Assembly: GCA_963739395.1 (NCBI GenBank)
Contig: CAVUAE010000001.1
Coordinates: 310,001 to 374,000, forward strand
Length of the DNA: 64,000 nucleotides
DNA from: RBG-13-51-18 sp963739395
Lineage (GTDB): Bacteria; Chloroflexota; Dehalococcoidia; Dehalococcoidales; RBG-16-60-22
Direction of reading: 5' to 3'
Shown: in pieces, positions 25,637 through 33,936 of the stretch
Numbering within the stretch: the first letter of the stretch is position 1
Layout of the letters: each line of letters begins with the position of its first letter
Translations under genes and position numbers: made by a program
The notes under the pieces: generated by a model
The model's input: the letters and a program-made list of their open reading frames with translations, nothing else
Told to the model about the DNA's origin: nothing
Database searches by the model: none

Positions 25637-26857
25637 ATGAAATTGGTATTCGCGCTCGTCATTGCCGTTATATTGTTAATGGTAATGGCACCCGTTGCTC
25701 TGGCAGCTGATACAGGCGTAACTGTCTATGTCAGTGTCAGCGTTGACGGCAAACTATTAGTTGCCGCACAGCCCGTTACTGTCACTAATTTGACTGTTGA
25801 CGGCGCAGTCAAGGCAGCCCACGTGGCGTACTACTCTGGCGGTGAAAGTGGCTATACAGCCGGTATTGACCCAACTTTCAATATGTACCTCATTACCAAA
25901 TGCTGGGGCATTCAAGCCACTCCATTCGTCATTCTTAACGGCGCCCCCCTCGGCGCAGACCCGACGAAGGTTCCCCCAACCGCCGATGCCGCCCCGGTCG
26001 CTGCCAATGACAACATCATCATTTGTACATCCAGCGACGCGATGAATAAACCCGCAACACCAGTATCTCTGACGTCAACCCTTTCCGGCGATTCCGCGAC
26101 TTTGACGGCGACATCCTGGACACTCGACTTCACAACATTCACGTATTCCCATGTCCCTCTTGCCAACGCGAAAGTCGTTGACTCAAAAGGCGCATCTCTT
26201 GGTACTACAGATGCCGACGGTAAAATCACCGTTACCGTTCCGGCAGACGGCATTGTAGCCATTGACGGTTTGGCGGCCATCAACGTGAAAGTCACCCCAT
26301 CTGCGCCTGTCGGGACTACGACAGCACCAGCGGGTGGCGGGCTTTCCTATAAAGATGCTAAACAACACATCGGCGAAACGGTTACCATACAGGACAAAGT
26401 CTATGAGAAGACTGATGCTGGTGATTTTTGGGTGCTGTACCTGGGAGGACCCAGTACTGATCCAGATGCAGTCGGTATCGAAGTCGCTAAATCGGATGTG
26501 TCCAAATTCCCGGCTGACCTGTATGTAGGTAAGACAATAAGCATAACGGGCGCACTTCATTCAAATCCGGTGGGCGGAGCTTCATTCTCTCTTACTGACC
26601 TCTCTCAGGTTCAAGAGGGCGGTGTATCTACAAGTGCTCCTGCATCTGCCACTCCTACATTTGGCCCTGGCGGCATTCCCGCAGCTACTGAACTCCCCAT
26701 AATGCACGAAAATTCTATTTTCTTAATCATTTGGGGGGTTATTATATTAATTCCTACCCTTACCATCGTTATCGTTAAGATAGTGAGACAGTCACGTTCA
26801 GATAAGCCAGCGGCATCCCAGAACAAGAAATCAAAGAAGGATTACATACCGATGTGA
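25637..26857 (+). CDS. Membrane-anchored surface protein with DUF4430-like domain
   Basis: 406 aa. It has a cleavable signal peptide (residues 1-23, VALAA), then an extracellular region. Residues about 25-145 resemble DUF4430, the transcobalamin C-terminal-like fold: a VTVYVSVSVDGKLL strand, LTVDGAVKAA, then CWGIQATPFVILNG and NDNIIICTS, matching the W...VNG...GD pattern. A carboxypeptidase-regulatory/Ig-like stretch (ANAKVVDSKGASLG) and an OB-like segment (KDAKQHIGETVTI) follow. A Ser/Pro linker leads to one C-terminal helix (about 358-378) and a lysine-rich cytoplasmic tail. SD is TAGGAGGAGA. It sits 57 bp before a BacA-like ABC transporter. Cobalamin binding is an inference. Confidence 0.65.
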   Translation: MKLVFALVIAVILLMVMAPVALAADTGVTVYVSVSVDGKLLVAAQPVTVTNLTVDGAVKAAHVAYYSGGESGYTAGIDPTFNMYLITKCWGIQATPFVILNGAPLGADPTKVPPTADAAPVAANDNIIICTSSDAMNKPATPVSLTSTLSGDSATLTATSWTLDFTTFTYSHVPLANAKVVDSKGASLGTTDADGKITVTVPADGIVAIDGLAAINVKVTPSAPVGTTTAPAGGGLSYKDAKQHIGETVTIQDKVYEKTDAGDFWVLYLGGPSTDPDAVGIEVAKSDVSKFPADLYVGKTISITGALHSNPVGGASFSLTDLSQVQEGGVSTSAPASATPTFGPGGIPAATELPIMHENSIFLIIWGVIILIPTLTIVIVKIVRQSRSDKPAASQNKKSKKDYIPM

Positions 26858-26913
26858 AATACGAGGTACAAGGTATGTTGACATCTAAATATTAACTATT
26901 GAAGGAGAAAACT

Positions 26914-28662
26914 ATGAGGAATCTATGGAAAACGCTTAAACAAATATGGAAGCTGGCTATTCCATATTGGACCAAGGCTCCCGACCGTTGGCAAGCCTAC
27001 CTGCTGCTCGTTGCTATCGGAGGATTAATAGCTCTCTTGATCCTGGTCAGTGTCCGCATGAATTATTGGTGGTCGGACTGGACCAATGCCTTCGTGCAAA
27101 GCAATTATGCATTATGGAAACAGCAACTGATACTGTGGTTTATTATGACCTTTCTAATGATTTTTGGAGGAGCCACTAATACCTACGTCCAAGGATGGCT
27201 GATAATCAAATGGAGAAAATGGATGACATCCCAGTATCTCGGCAATTGGATGAACAACCACAGCCATTATCGAATGCGGCTTATCGGTAGTCCGACTGAT
27301 AACCCCGACCAGCGTATTCAAGAAGACATCAGCGGGTTTATCGGCAGCGCGATGGTGTATACACTAACGTTAATACAGAACATAGCCATGCTTGGTTCCT
27401 TCCTTGTCATTCTTTGGAATTTGTCCAATACAATTCCCTTGTTGATCGGCGGTGTAGACCTAGCTTTCCCGGGTTATTTCATCGTCATCGCATTTGCGTG
27501 GGCAGTCATATCAACCGCGACCGTACATAACTTCGGTAAACAACTGGTCAAACTCCAATATAATCAGCAGATGTATGAAGCGGATTTTCGTTTTTCCATG
27601 GTCCGCGTCAGAGAGTATAGCGAGCAAATCTCTCTATTGAAAGGCGAAGGTGTAGAACACACCGGCATAATGGGGAGATTCGGCAACGTTATCGCCAACA
27701 CATTCAGGCTCATGTCGAGAAACATGAAGCTGGGGTTATGGAATAGCGGTCTTTCATCTTTTAGCGGGGTAATAATTTCGTTACTCTTAGGACCTTCATT
27801 CTTTGCGGGGACAATTCCCGGCGGTTACGGCGCCATCATGCAGATATCATCGGCCTTCATGACTGTTTTAGGTACATTCACGTTCTTCCAGTCAGCATAC
27901 GCCGGTTTAGCGGGGTGGAAAGCTACTACTAACCGTCTTTCCGACTTCCTCGACAACGCCAAAAAAGCCGAAGATATTTGGACGACTTCCGATATCAGTG
28001 TCAAAGAACATAAAAAAGATGACATCGAAATTAAAAACCTGGCTGTCAATCTTCCTACCGGCAAATTGCAGATTTCAGCTAAAGACATCGTCATTAAGCA
28101 CGGCGATAAGGTGCTCATAAAAGGTAAAACCGGCGCCGGCAAAACGACATTCTTTAGGGTGCTCGCAGGTCTCTGGCCGTTCGGTAAAGGCTCCGTCTCT
28201 ATGCCGGAAGGTAAAAGTTTCATGGTGCTTCCGCAGCAACCTTACTTCCCGTTCGGTACGCTTGCGGGTGCCATCTGTTACCCCGATGCGTCGGACAAAT
28301 TTAGCCGTACCGACATAGAAAAAGCGCTGCGCGACGTTAGCATGGAAAAGTTTATCCCCAGACTTGATGATGTAGGGTTCTGGAACCAACAGCTTTCCGG
28401 CGGCGAGCAGCAAAGAATCAGTCTGTCGAGAGCTATGCTGCATCATCCTGATTATCTGTTCTTTGACGAAGCTACGGCATCAGTGGATGAACCTTCTGAA
28501 GAGGAGCTCTATAAAATGCTGCAAGACAGGATGAAAAATTCGACAATCATATCGATCGGTCATCGTTCATCATTGGAGAAATTCCACGAAAGAAAGATTG
28601 TCGCTGAACAACAGGACGGAACTTTTGAGTTTGTAGAACAAAAGGTTTCCGATAGACGTTAG
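26914..28662 (+). CDS. ABC transporter, BacA/SbmA-like permease fused to ATPase (YddA/Rv1819c-like)
   Basis: 582 aa with a membrane domain (about 1-340, six helices) and an ATPase domain (about 375-580). The N-terminal WKLAIPYWTK and the RNMKLGLWNSGLSSFSG region with GDRIQED-like NPDQRIQEDI match the SbmA/BacA/YddA and ABCD group. ATPase motifs are GKTGAGKTT (Walker A), LSGGEQQR (signature) and LFFDEATASVD (Walker B). Relatives import peptides, long-chain acyl-CoA or, for Mycobacterium Rv1819c, vitamin B12. I use the ATG at 26914 (GGAG upstream). A TTG 15 bp earlier is in frame. It is probably co-transcribed with the surface protein upstream. Confidence 0.85.
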   Translation: MRNLWKTLKQIWKLAIPYWTKAPDRWQAYLLLVAIGGLIALLILVSVRMNYWWSDWTNAFVQSNYALWKQQLILWFIMTFLMIFGGATNTYVQGWLIIKWRKWMTSQYLGNWMNNHSHYRMRLIGSPTDNPDQRIQEDISGFIGSAMVYTLTLIQNIAMLGSFLVILWNLSNTIPLLIGGVDLAFPGYFIVIAFAWAVISTATVHNFGKQLVKLQYNQQMYEADFRFSMVRVREYSEQISLLKGEGVEHTGIMGRFGNVIANTFRLMSRNMKLGLWNSGLSSFSGVIISLLLGPSFFAGTIPGGYGAIMQISSAFMTVLGTFTFFQSAYAGLAGWKATTNRLSDFLDNAKKAEDIWTTSDISVKEHKKDDIEIKNLAVNLPTGKLQISAKDIVIKHGDKVLIKGKTGAGKTTFFRVLAGLWPFGKGSVSMPEGKSFMVLPQQPYFPFGTLAGAICYPDASDKFSRTDIEKALRDVSMEKFIPRLDDVGFWNQQLSGGEQQRISLSRAMLHHPDYLFFDEATASVDEPSEEELYKMLQDRMKNSTIISIGHRSSLEKFHERKIVAEQQDGTFEFVEQKVSDRR

Positions 28663-28701
28663 TTCTTAAAAAGTTAAAAATAGGGTAACCTTGATTGTGT
28701 T

Positions 28702-28789
28702 TCGGCTTTCTCACCGCCAAGCAGGTGAGAAAGCCGAGGCCATTAAGGCTTTTGATTCAAAGTGGTCCGGTAAGCGGTTTTACCGAACC
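28702..28789. repeat. Two consecutive strong stem-loops beside tRNA-Thr
   Basis: First, TCGGCTTTCTCACC and GGTGAGAAAGCCGA (28702-28715 and 28724-28737) form a perfect 14-bp stem with an 8-base loop. Second, GGTCCGGTAA and TTACCGAACC (28764-28773 and 28780-28789) form a 10-bp stem with one mismatch. Neither has a T-tract on either strand, so they are not ordinary terminators. They lie between the ABC gene and the 3' end of tRNA-Thr, within the 28663-29226 spacer that otherwise holds only the tRNA and two promoters. Confidence 0.6.
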
Positions 28790-28803
28790 GTTGCTTCTGA
28801 AGC

Positions 28804-28878
28804 TGGAGCCAGCGATAGGATTTGAACCTACGACCCGCGGTTTACGAAACCGCCGCTCTACCCCTGAGCTACGCTGGC
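28804..28878 (-). tRNA. tRNA-Thr (anticodon CGT)
   Basis: The minus strand folds into a full cloverleaf: acceptor GCCAGCG with CGCTGGC, D arm GCTC/GAGC, anticodon stem GCGGT/ACCGC with loop TTCGTAA (anticodon CGT, reads ACG), T arm GTAGG/CCTAT with TTCAAAT, discriminator T and an encoded CCA. The 3' half is duplicated in decayed form at 22402-22451. Confidence 0.93.
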
Positions 28879-28905
28879 TTTTATGTAGGGTACTTATTCC
28901 TTTCA

Positions 28906-28934
28906 ATTATATGGTGCTATGTTCGCCTTGTAAA
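28906..28934 (-). promoter_or_regulatory. Promoter of tRNA-Thr
   Basis: On the minus strand TTTACA (28929-28934) and TATAAT (28906-28911) are 17 bp apart and end 27 bp before the tRNA 5' end. Confidence 0.7.
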
Positions 28935-29012
28935 GTTGCTTGTGTTTTTATGTTTAACTAGCCCAATAGTACTATGAAAAACACCTCTAAAAGTAATTAT
29001 TTGTAAAATTAC

Positions 29013-29041
29013 TTGACAAGTTCGCGACATAGTTGTATCAT
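29013..29041 (+). promoter_or_regulatory. Promoter of the peptide-binding protein gene
   Basis: TTGACA (29013-29018) and TATCAT (29036-29041) are 17 bp apart. They leave a leader of about 180 nt before the start codon. In that leader AGGAGGTG at 29151-29158 precedes a four-codon ATG...TAG frame, probably without meaning. Confidence 0.6.
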
Positions 29042-29226
29042 TCTGCCAAAATCACCTTTAAATATCTAGAAAGTTTGTCCTAATTGAAGCTATTTTTTGT
29101 TAGCTCGATTAGTGATGACCTTTACCAATTAAAAAAAGTATAAAAGTCAGAGGAGGTGATGCATGTCCGGATAGAGAAAAGATAACCAAACTTACTCATA
29201 ATCTTTTTAAGGAGTGAAAGGAAAGG

Positions 29227-30915
29227 ATGAAAAAACTAACTTTATTAATTTTTATTTTAGTTGCAATACCAATACTCGCGTTAGCTCTTGCTGGCTGCGG
29301 GACAACCGCCACTTCCACTACACCTCCTGCTTCTCCGACAACGACCAGTAAAACACCGACAGTTGCCCCGGTGACAGATGCTCGTCTCCCCAATCTGGGA
29401 GCTCTAGCTAAGCCGGAAGGCGGCAAAGAGGGCGGACGTCTACAATTTATGACTGCAGCCAACATCGCCGATATCGGTGATCCTACCGGCTCCGCCGGAC
29501 CTGGTGATGCTGCAATCACTTGGATGGCTATCGAACCTCTGCTTATCATTGATAAAAACGGTGTACTTCAACCCTGGCTGGCAGAAAGTTACGACATAGC
29601 CGCAGATCAGTCTTCTATGACTCTTCACCTGCGCCATGGGATAAAATATACCGATGGTACTGTTTTCAATGCCAGTGTCGTGAAGTATAACGTCGATAGA
29701 GAAATCAACAGCCTTATGTGGCCCAACATGAAGAGTTGGAAAGATTGCGTAGTCATCGATGACTATACTGTTCAGTTAAACTTCGTAGGCGGCAAATGGG
29801 ACTGGATTGCTGCAAAAGCTCTAGGTGGTTGGTGGAGTGCTTTAATGTACGACCCAACATTCTTAACGAACAATCCTACCGAATACAAAATGACCCATAT
29901 CATCGGTACCGGTCCCTTTATCCAGACAGGCTACGAGCCTAACCTAAGTATAAACTTCGACCGCAATCCTAATTACTGGAGAGGTAAGCCTTATGTCGAC
30001 GGTGTCGACTTCGCCGTTATTACCGACTCGAACGTTGCCCTCATGGCATACAAATCCGGTAAAATCATGCTGGCAGGCGTTAACCCACAGGATGCCGCAG
30101 GCGTTCTCGCTGATGGCTTTGAGATCAAAGTAAGCCTTGATATGGTCTTTAACTATTGTCTGCTACCCTCGAGCGGGAACCCAGACTCTATCCTTAAAGA
30201 TATTAACCTTCGCCGCGCTGTTGAGTCTGCCATTGACAAACAAAAGATTGTTGATTCATTGACTTACGGCTATGGCGTAGCCACTAACCAGGGGTACTGT
30301 CTTGAACCATATATGGATCCAACCGTTAAAGGTTATCCATATGACCTTGCTGCAGTTAAGAGTTACCTCACTGCAGGCGGTCATCCCGATGGTTTCACCA
30401 CTACCCTATATATGGTGCAAGGCGGTCCTGATGACATCCCGATGGCGATTAAGGGTATGCTTACAGAATCCAATATCACGCTGAATATTGAGAAAATCGG
30501 CTACCTGCAGCTGGTACAAATGATCGGCGGCGGCGGTACAGGCTGGGATGGATACATCTGGATGTTCGGTTTCCCGGGCTACACAGTTGATCCAGCCAGC
30601 ACCCTAAAGAATGGTCCGCTGAATGCTATTCATCCACCGGATGATCCCACAGGATGGCAGGTTACCACCTGGATAAGCTGTGAACAGCCTAAAGAACTCT
30701 GCGACCTGGCTGAAAAGGGAGCTCAAGAATCTGATGCTCTGAAGAGAATCCCGATTTATCAGGAAATTTCCAAATTAACTACCGATAAATACTGCCAGTG
30801 GAGCTATCTATACTATACGCCCAGCCTCATCTCCATATCCTCGAAGATTAAAGGCGGTTCTTACGGGCTATATAAAGAGTTCTTATGGTATACCTTCGCC
30901 TGGTTGGAAGAATAA
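29227..30915 (+). CDS. Oligopeptide/nickel-type ABC substrate-binding lipoprotein (SBP family 5)
   Basis: 562 aa. The signal peptide ends in LALAGC (Cys about 24), then a Thr/Pro-rich linker, then the SBP_bac_5 fold of OppA/DppA/NikA. Characteristic parts are LLIIDKNGVLQPWLAESYD, LRHGIKYTDGTVFNA, GTGPFIQTGYEP and RNPNYWRGKPYVDGVDF. It captures an oligopeptide or similar ligand outside the membrane. It is convergent with, and separate from, the permease/ATPase operon that starts at 34911, so the importer has two transcription units. SD AAGGAGTGAAAGGAAAGG. Confidence 0.92.
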   Translation: MKKLTLLIFILVAIPILALALAGCGTTATSTTPPASPTTTSKTPTVAPVTDARLPNLGALAKPEGGKEGGRLQFMTAANIADIGDPTGSAGPGDAAITWMAIEPLLIIDKNGVLQPWLAESYDIAADQSSMTLHLRHGIKYTDGTVFNASVVKYNVDREINSLMWPNMKSWKDCVVIDDYTVQLNFVGGKWDWIAAKALGGWWSALMYDPTFLTNNPTEYKMTHIIGTGPFIQTGYEPNLSINFDRNPNYWRGKPYVDGVDFAVITDSNVALMAYKSGKIMLAGVNPQDAAGVLADGFEIKVSLDMVFNYCLLPSSGNPDSILKDINLRRAVESAIDKQKIVDSLTYGYGVATNQGYCLEPYMDPTVKGYPYDLAAVKSYLTAGGHPDGFTTTLYMVQGGPDDIPMAIKGMLTESNITLNIEKIGYLQLVQMIGGGGTGWDGYIWMFGFPGYTVDPASTLKNGPLNAIHPPDDPTGWQVTTWISCEQPKELCDLAEKGAQESDALKRIPIYQEISKLTTDKYCQWSYLYYTPSLISISSKIKGGSYGLYKEFLWYTFAWLEE

Positions 30916-30947
30916 TAATTAAAATCAACCAAAGCGGTTAGAAAAAC

Positions 30948-30987
30948 AAAGAATACGGGTCGCGAAATTCGCGGCCCGTATTCTTTT
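30948..30987 (+). terminator. Rho-independent terminator between binding-protein gene and ATPase operon
   Basis: GAATACGGG-TCGCGAA pairs with TTCGCG-GCCCGTATTC over a very short loop, followed by TTTT. It may also stop the convergent ATPase operon because the opposite strand is followed by TTTGTTTTTC. Confidence 0.8.
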
Positions 30988-31007
30988 AACCTCAAAAATA
31001 GATTATC

Positions 31008-31991
31008 TTAAACGCGGATGCAGGCGACGTAATGCCTGTTACCCACATCACGCAGCGGCGGCCTCACCTGACTGCACTCTGCCACCGCCATCGAGCACCG
31101 CGGGTGGAAATGACACCCCGCCGGCGGATCTACAGGACTGGGTACCTCGCCCTTTAACACTATGCGCGTCCGCGTCCTCTCCGCCACTGGGTCTGGTATC
31201 GGTATCGCCGAGAGTAAAGCCTTGGTATAAGGATGCAGCGGATTCTCATAAAGCTCGGCGGAGTCCGTCAGCTCCATGATGCGCCCCAGGTACATCACTG
31301 CCACACGGTCGCTGATATGCTGCACGACCGCCAGGTCATGCGCAATGAAAAGATAAGTTAAGCCCAGCTTCTCCTGCAATTCTTCCAGTAGATTGATGAT
31401 CTGGGCTTGAATCGATACGTCCAGAGCCGATATTGGCTCATCACAGATTATCAACGAAGGACTGCAGGCTAACGCTCGCGCCACGCCAATACGCTGCCGC
31501 TGCCCACCACTGAATTCATGCGGCACACGGTCCATCATGCTGGGGTCCAGCCCAACAATCCTAAACAGCTCGGTTACTTTATCCTTCAACTCACCGCCTG
31601 ACGCCATATTATGTATCTTCAGCGGGTCGCCGACGATGCTCCCGGCGGATTGCCGCGGGTTTAACGAACCGAATGGGTCTTGAAATATTACCCCCATGTC
31701 TCGACGATGGCTCTTGATCTTGCTCTCCGGCAGTTTGCTGATATCTATTCCGGAAAAGATGATGCTCCCGGAAGTCGGCTGGTACAGCCGCAGGACGCAG
31801 CGACCTGTCGTCGTCTTGCCACACCCGCTCTCACCTACCAGCCCCAGCGTCTCATGTTTCTTGATCTCAAAACTGACTTCATCTACGGCTTTGATATCCC
31901 CTACATGGCGCCGCAATAACCCCCTGGTAATGGGGAAATACATCTTTAGGTCCTTAACTTGCACTATAAGGTCATTCTTTGACGTCTTCAT
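31008..31991 (-). CDS. Oligopeptide ABC transporter ATPase, OppF/DppF type
   Basis: 327 aa. Walker A GESGCGKTT, signature SGGQRQR, Walker B LIICDEPISALD and the C-terminal oligo_HPY extension with CHFHPRC identify the OppF/DppF subunit. It energises import by the two permeases upstream. Its ATG overlaps the stop of the OppD-type gene in TAATG (1-base overlap), and it ends the operon at a terminator shared with the convergent binding-protein gene. Confidence 0.93.
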   Translation of the reverse strand: MKTSKNDLIVQVKDLKMYFPITRGLLRRHVGDIKAVDEVSFEIKKHETLGLVGESGCGKTTTGRCVLRLYQPTSGSIIFSGIDISKLPESKIKSHRRDMGVIFQDPFGSLNPRQSAGSIVGDPLKIHNMASGGELKDKVTELFRIVGLDPSMMDRVPHEFSGGQRQRIGVARALACSPSLIICDEPISALDVSIQAQIINLLEELQEKLGLTYLFIAHDLAVVQHISDRVAVMYLGRIMELTDSAELYENPLHPYTKALLSAIPIPDPVAERTRTRIVLKGEVPSPVDPPAGCHFHPRCSMAVAECSQVRPPLRDVGNRHYVACIRV

Positions 31992-32980
31992 TACTTCCCC
32001 TTTATATCTACATAACAGGCTATATGATGCTTATCCCCTACTTCCCGCAGCATCGGCCACGGCTCTTTGGCACACCGTGCTATCTTCATCGTGCACCGCG
32101 GCAGAAATGCACACGTCGGCGGCATCATGATCAAATTCGGCGGTAAGCCAAGTATCGGTATCAGCTTCCTCTCCCCGTGCCTCTCCCCCAGCTTGGGTAC
32201 ACTGTGTAATAACCCGATCGTGTACGGATGCCGCGGATGCGCGAAAATGTCCTCGGATAGCCCCGATTCTATAATACGCCCGGCATACATCACGTATATC
32301 CTCTGCGCGTACCGGGCCACTACCCCCAGATTATGCGTTACAATCACCAAAGATGTGTTGAGACGCTTCACCAGGTCCGTCATCAGCTCCAGTAACTGCG
32401 CCTGCGTCGTTACATCTACCGCCGTCGTCGGCTCATCAGCATAAATTATCGCCGGATTGCACGATATCGCCATGGCGATCATCACCCTCTGCCGCATACC
32501 ACCGCTAAACTGGTGCGGATAATCATCTACCCTCCTGCCCGCATCCGGCACCCCAACCATCTTTAAAAGCTCGATCGCCCTTTCCTTCGCCGCGCGTTTA
32601 TCCATATCCAAATGCAGCTCCAGCGTCTCCGTTAATTGCCGCGATATCGTCAAAACCGGATTTAGTGACGTCATCGGTTCCTGAAAGATCATCGTCATCT
32701 TGCTGCCGCGTATCGCCCTTATCTCCGGCCCGTTGGCAGAATGCTTTAATAAGTCCTGCCCATCAAATAACACCTTCCCCCCTACTATCTCTCCAGGCGG
32801 CGACGGTATCAGCCGCATCACCGAGAGGATGCTTACCGACTTCCCGCACCCGCTCTCACCTACCAGCCCCACTATCTCGCCTTGATCGATCTGGAACGAT
32901 ACCCCATCCACCGCCTTCACTAATCCGTATTCCGTATGAAAATACGTCTTTAATCCCTGTACATCTAATAATGCTGCCAT
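31991..32980 (-). CDS. Oligopeptide ABC transporter ATPase, OppD/DppD type
   Basis: 329 aa. Walker A GESGCGKSV, signature SGGMRQR, Walker B IIYADEPTTAVDVT, the H-loop VTHNLG and the C-terminal CAFLPRC oligo_HPY motif identify the partner ATPase of the OppF-type subunit. It lies 28 bp after the OppC-type permease gene and is coupled to the next ATPase by TAATG. Confidence 0.93.
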   Translation of the reverse strand: MAALLDVQGLKTYFHTEYGLVKAVDGVSFQIDQGEIVGLVGESGCGKSVSILSVMRLIPSPPGEIVGGKVLFDGQDLLKHSANGPEIRAIRGSKMTMIFQEPMTSLNPVLTISRQLTETLELHLDMDKRAAKERAIELLKMVGVPDAGRRVDDYPHQFSGGMRQRVMIAMAISCNPAIIYADEPTTAVDVTTQAQLLELMTDLVKRLNTSLVIVTHNLGVVARYAQRIYVMYAGRIIESGLSEDIFAHPRHPYTIGLLHSVPKLGERHGERKLIPILGLPPNLIMMPPTCAFLPRCTMKIARCAKEPWPMLREVGDKHHIACYVDIKGK

Positions 32981-33008
32981 TTTTTACCTGCCAATCATTA
33001 TTGTATCT

Positions 33009-33926
33009 CTAGAGGACACCTCTTAATCTCGGGTCGATAGCATCCCTGACGCCATCGCCGACCATGTTAAAACCGAATACCAGTACCATAATTGCGAAAC
33101 CGGGTATTAAGGAAAGCAACGGGTTGGTCATTAAGAAACGCTGACCGTCCATAACCATACCTCCCCAGGAAGGGGTTGGCGCCTGGACGCCGATGCCCAG
33201 GAAGCTTAAGCCCGCTTCGCCCATAACAACGCCGCCTATGCCCATCGTTAGTCCGACAATTAAAGGAGGGAAAGCGTTGGGGAATATTTGCGTTAACATG
33301 ATACGCCAGTTGCTCATACCTACAGCGCGCCCAGCCATGACATAGTCATTTTCTTTTACACTTAAAGCCTGGCCGCACATCATACGGGCCATGCCGGGAA
33401 TACCGCCGAAGCCAAGGGCAAAGATAACAATCCAAAGGCCGCCTCCCTTCAACATACCGGCAATAAGCATCATCAGGATGATAGCAGGCAAAGCCATTAA
33501 CACATCAGTGAGTCTCATGATGACGGTAAACACCCAACCGCCGTAATGAGCCGCCGCCAGACCCATGAGTGCGCCGATAAAGGCTGAAGAAATTACCGCG
33601 GAAAAACCAATAATCAGAGATATTTGAGTCCCATAGATAATACGACTAAGTATGTCCCTACCAAGCTGGTCGGTACCCAGCCAATGCTCGGTTGAAGGAA
33701 GTTTTAGTCTATCCATTAAATCATTCTGGATAGGGTCGTAAGGAGCTATTACCGGGGCAAAAATGGCTACAAGGAGAATAAGTACTACGATGACAAAACC
33801 TATAAGATACAATTTTCGCCCGAAGAATACCCTAGCGAACCTACGCCACTCGCTACGACGCGGGGGTGCTGATGCTATACCTGCTACATCAATGGTTGTA
33901 GTTGCGACTGTCGGTTTTTCGGCCAT
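33009..33926 (-). CDS. Oligopeptide ABC transporter permease, OppC/DppC type
   Basis: 305 aa from the ATG at 33926, which has AAGGAG 4 bp upstream. The frame extends to 33977 but that part overlaps the upstream gene and lacks a ribosome site. An N-terminal soluble tail and first helix with the OppC-type segment VIAPYDPIQNDLMDRL come first, then LGTDQLGRDILSR and the permease EAA-like loop GRAVGMSNWRIMLTQIFPNA. About six helices. It pairs with the OppB-type permease 10 bp upstream. Confidence 0.92.
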   Translation of the reverse strand: MAEKPTVATTTIDVAGIASAPPRRSEWRRFARVFFGRKLYLIGFVIVVLILLVAIFAPVIAPYDPIQNDLMDRLKLPSTEHWLGTDQLGRDILSRIIYGTQISLIIGFSAVISSAFIGALMGLAAAHYGGWVFTVIMRLTDVLMALPAIILMMLIAGMLKGGGLWIVIFALGFGGIPGMARMMCGQALSVKENDYVMAGRAVGMSNWRIMLTQIFPNAFPPLIVGLTMGIGGVVMGEAGLSFLGIGVQAPTPSWGGMVMDGQRFLMTNPLLSLIPGFAIMVLVFGFNMVGDGVRDAIDPRLRGVL

Positions 33927-33936
33927 TTTGGTCTCC

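Noticed and set aside
22380..28900. A complete mobile element with integrase
   Set aside because: The tRNA duplication and HTH gene suggest one, but no integrase or transposase frame occurs, so only a relic is claimed.
28695..28961. 88-aa plus-strand open frame with AIGFEPTTRGLRNRR-like sequence
   Set aside because: It is the antisense reading of tRNA-Thr, a well-known false protein family. It has no ribosome site and crosses the tRNA promoter.
29151..29174. AGGAGGTG followed by a four-codon ATG...TAG frame in the binding-protein leader
   Set aside because: Too short to be a leader peptide with recognisable content, and no repeated codons or hairpin make a regulatory role likely.
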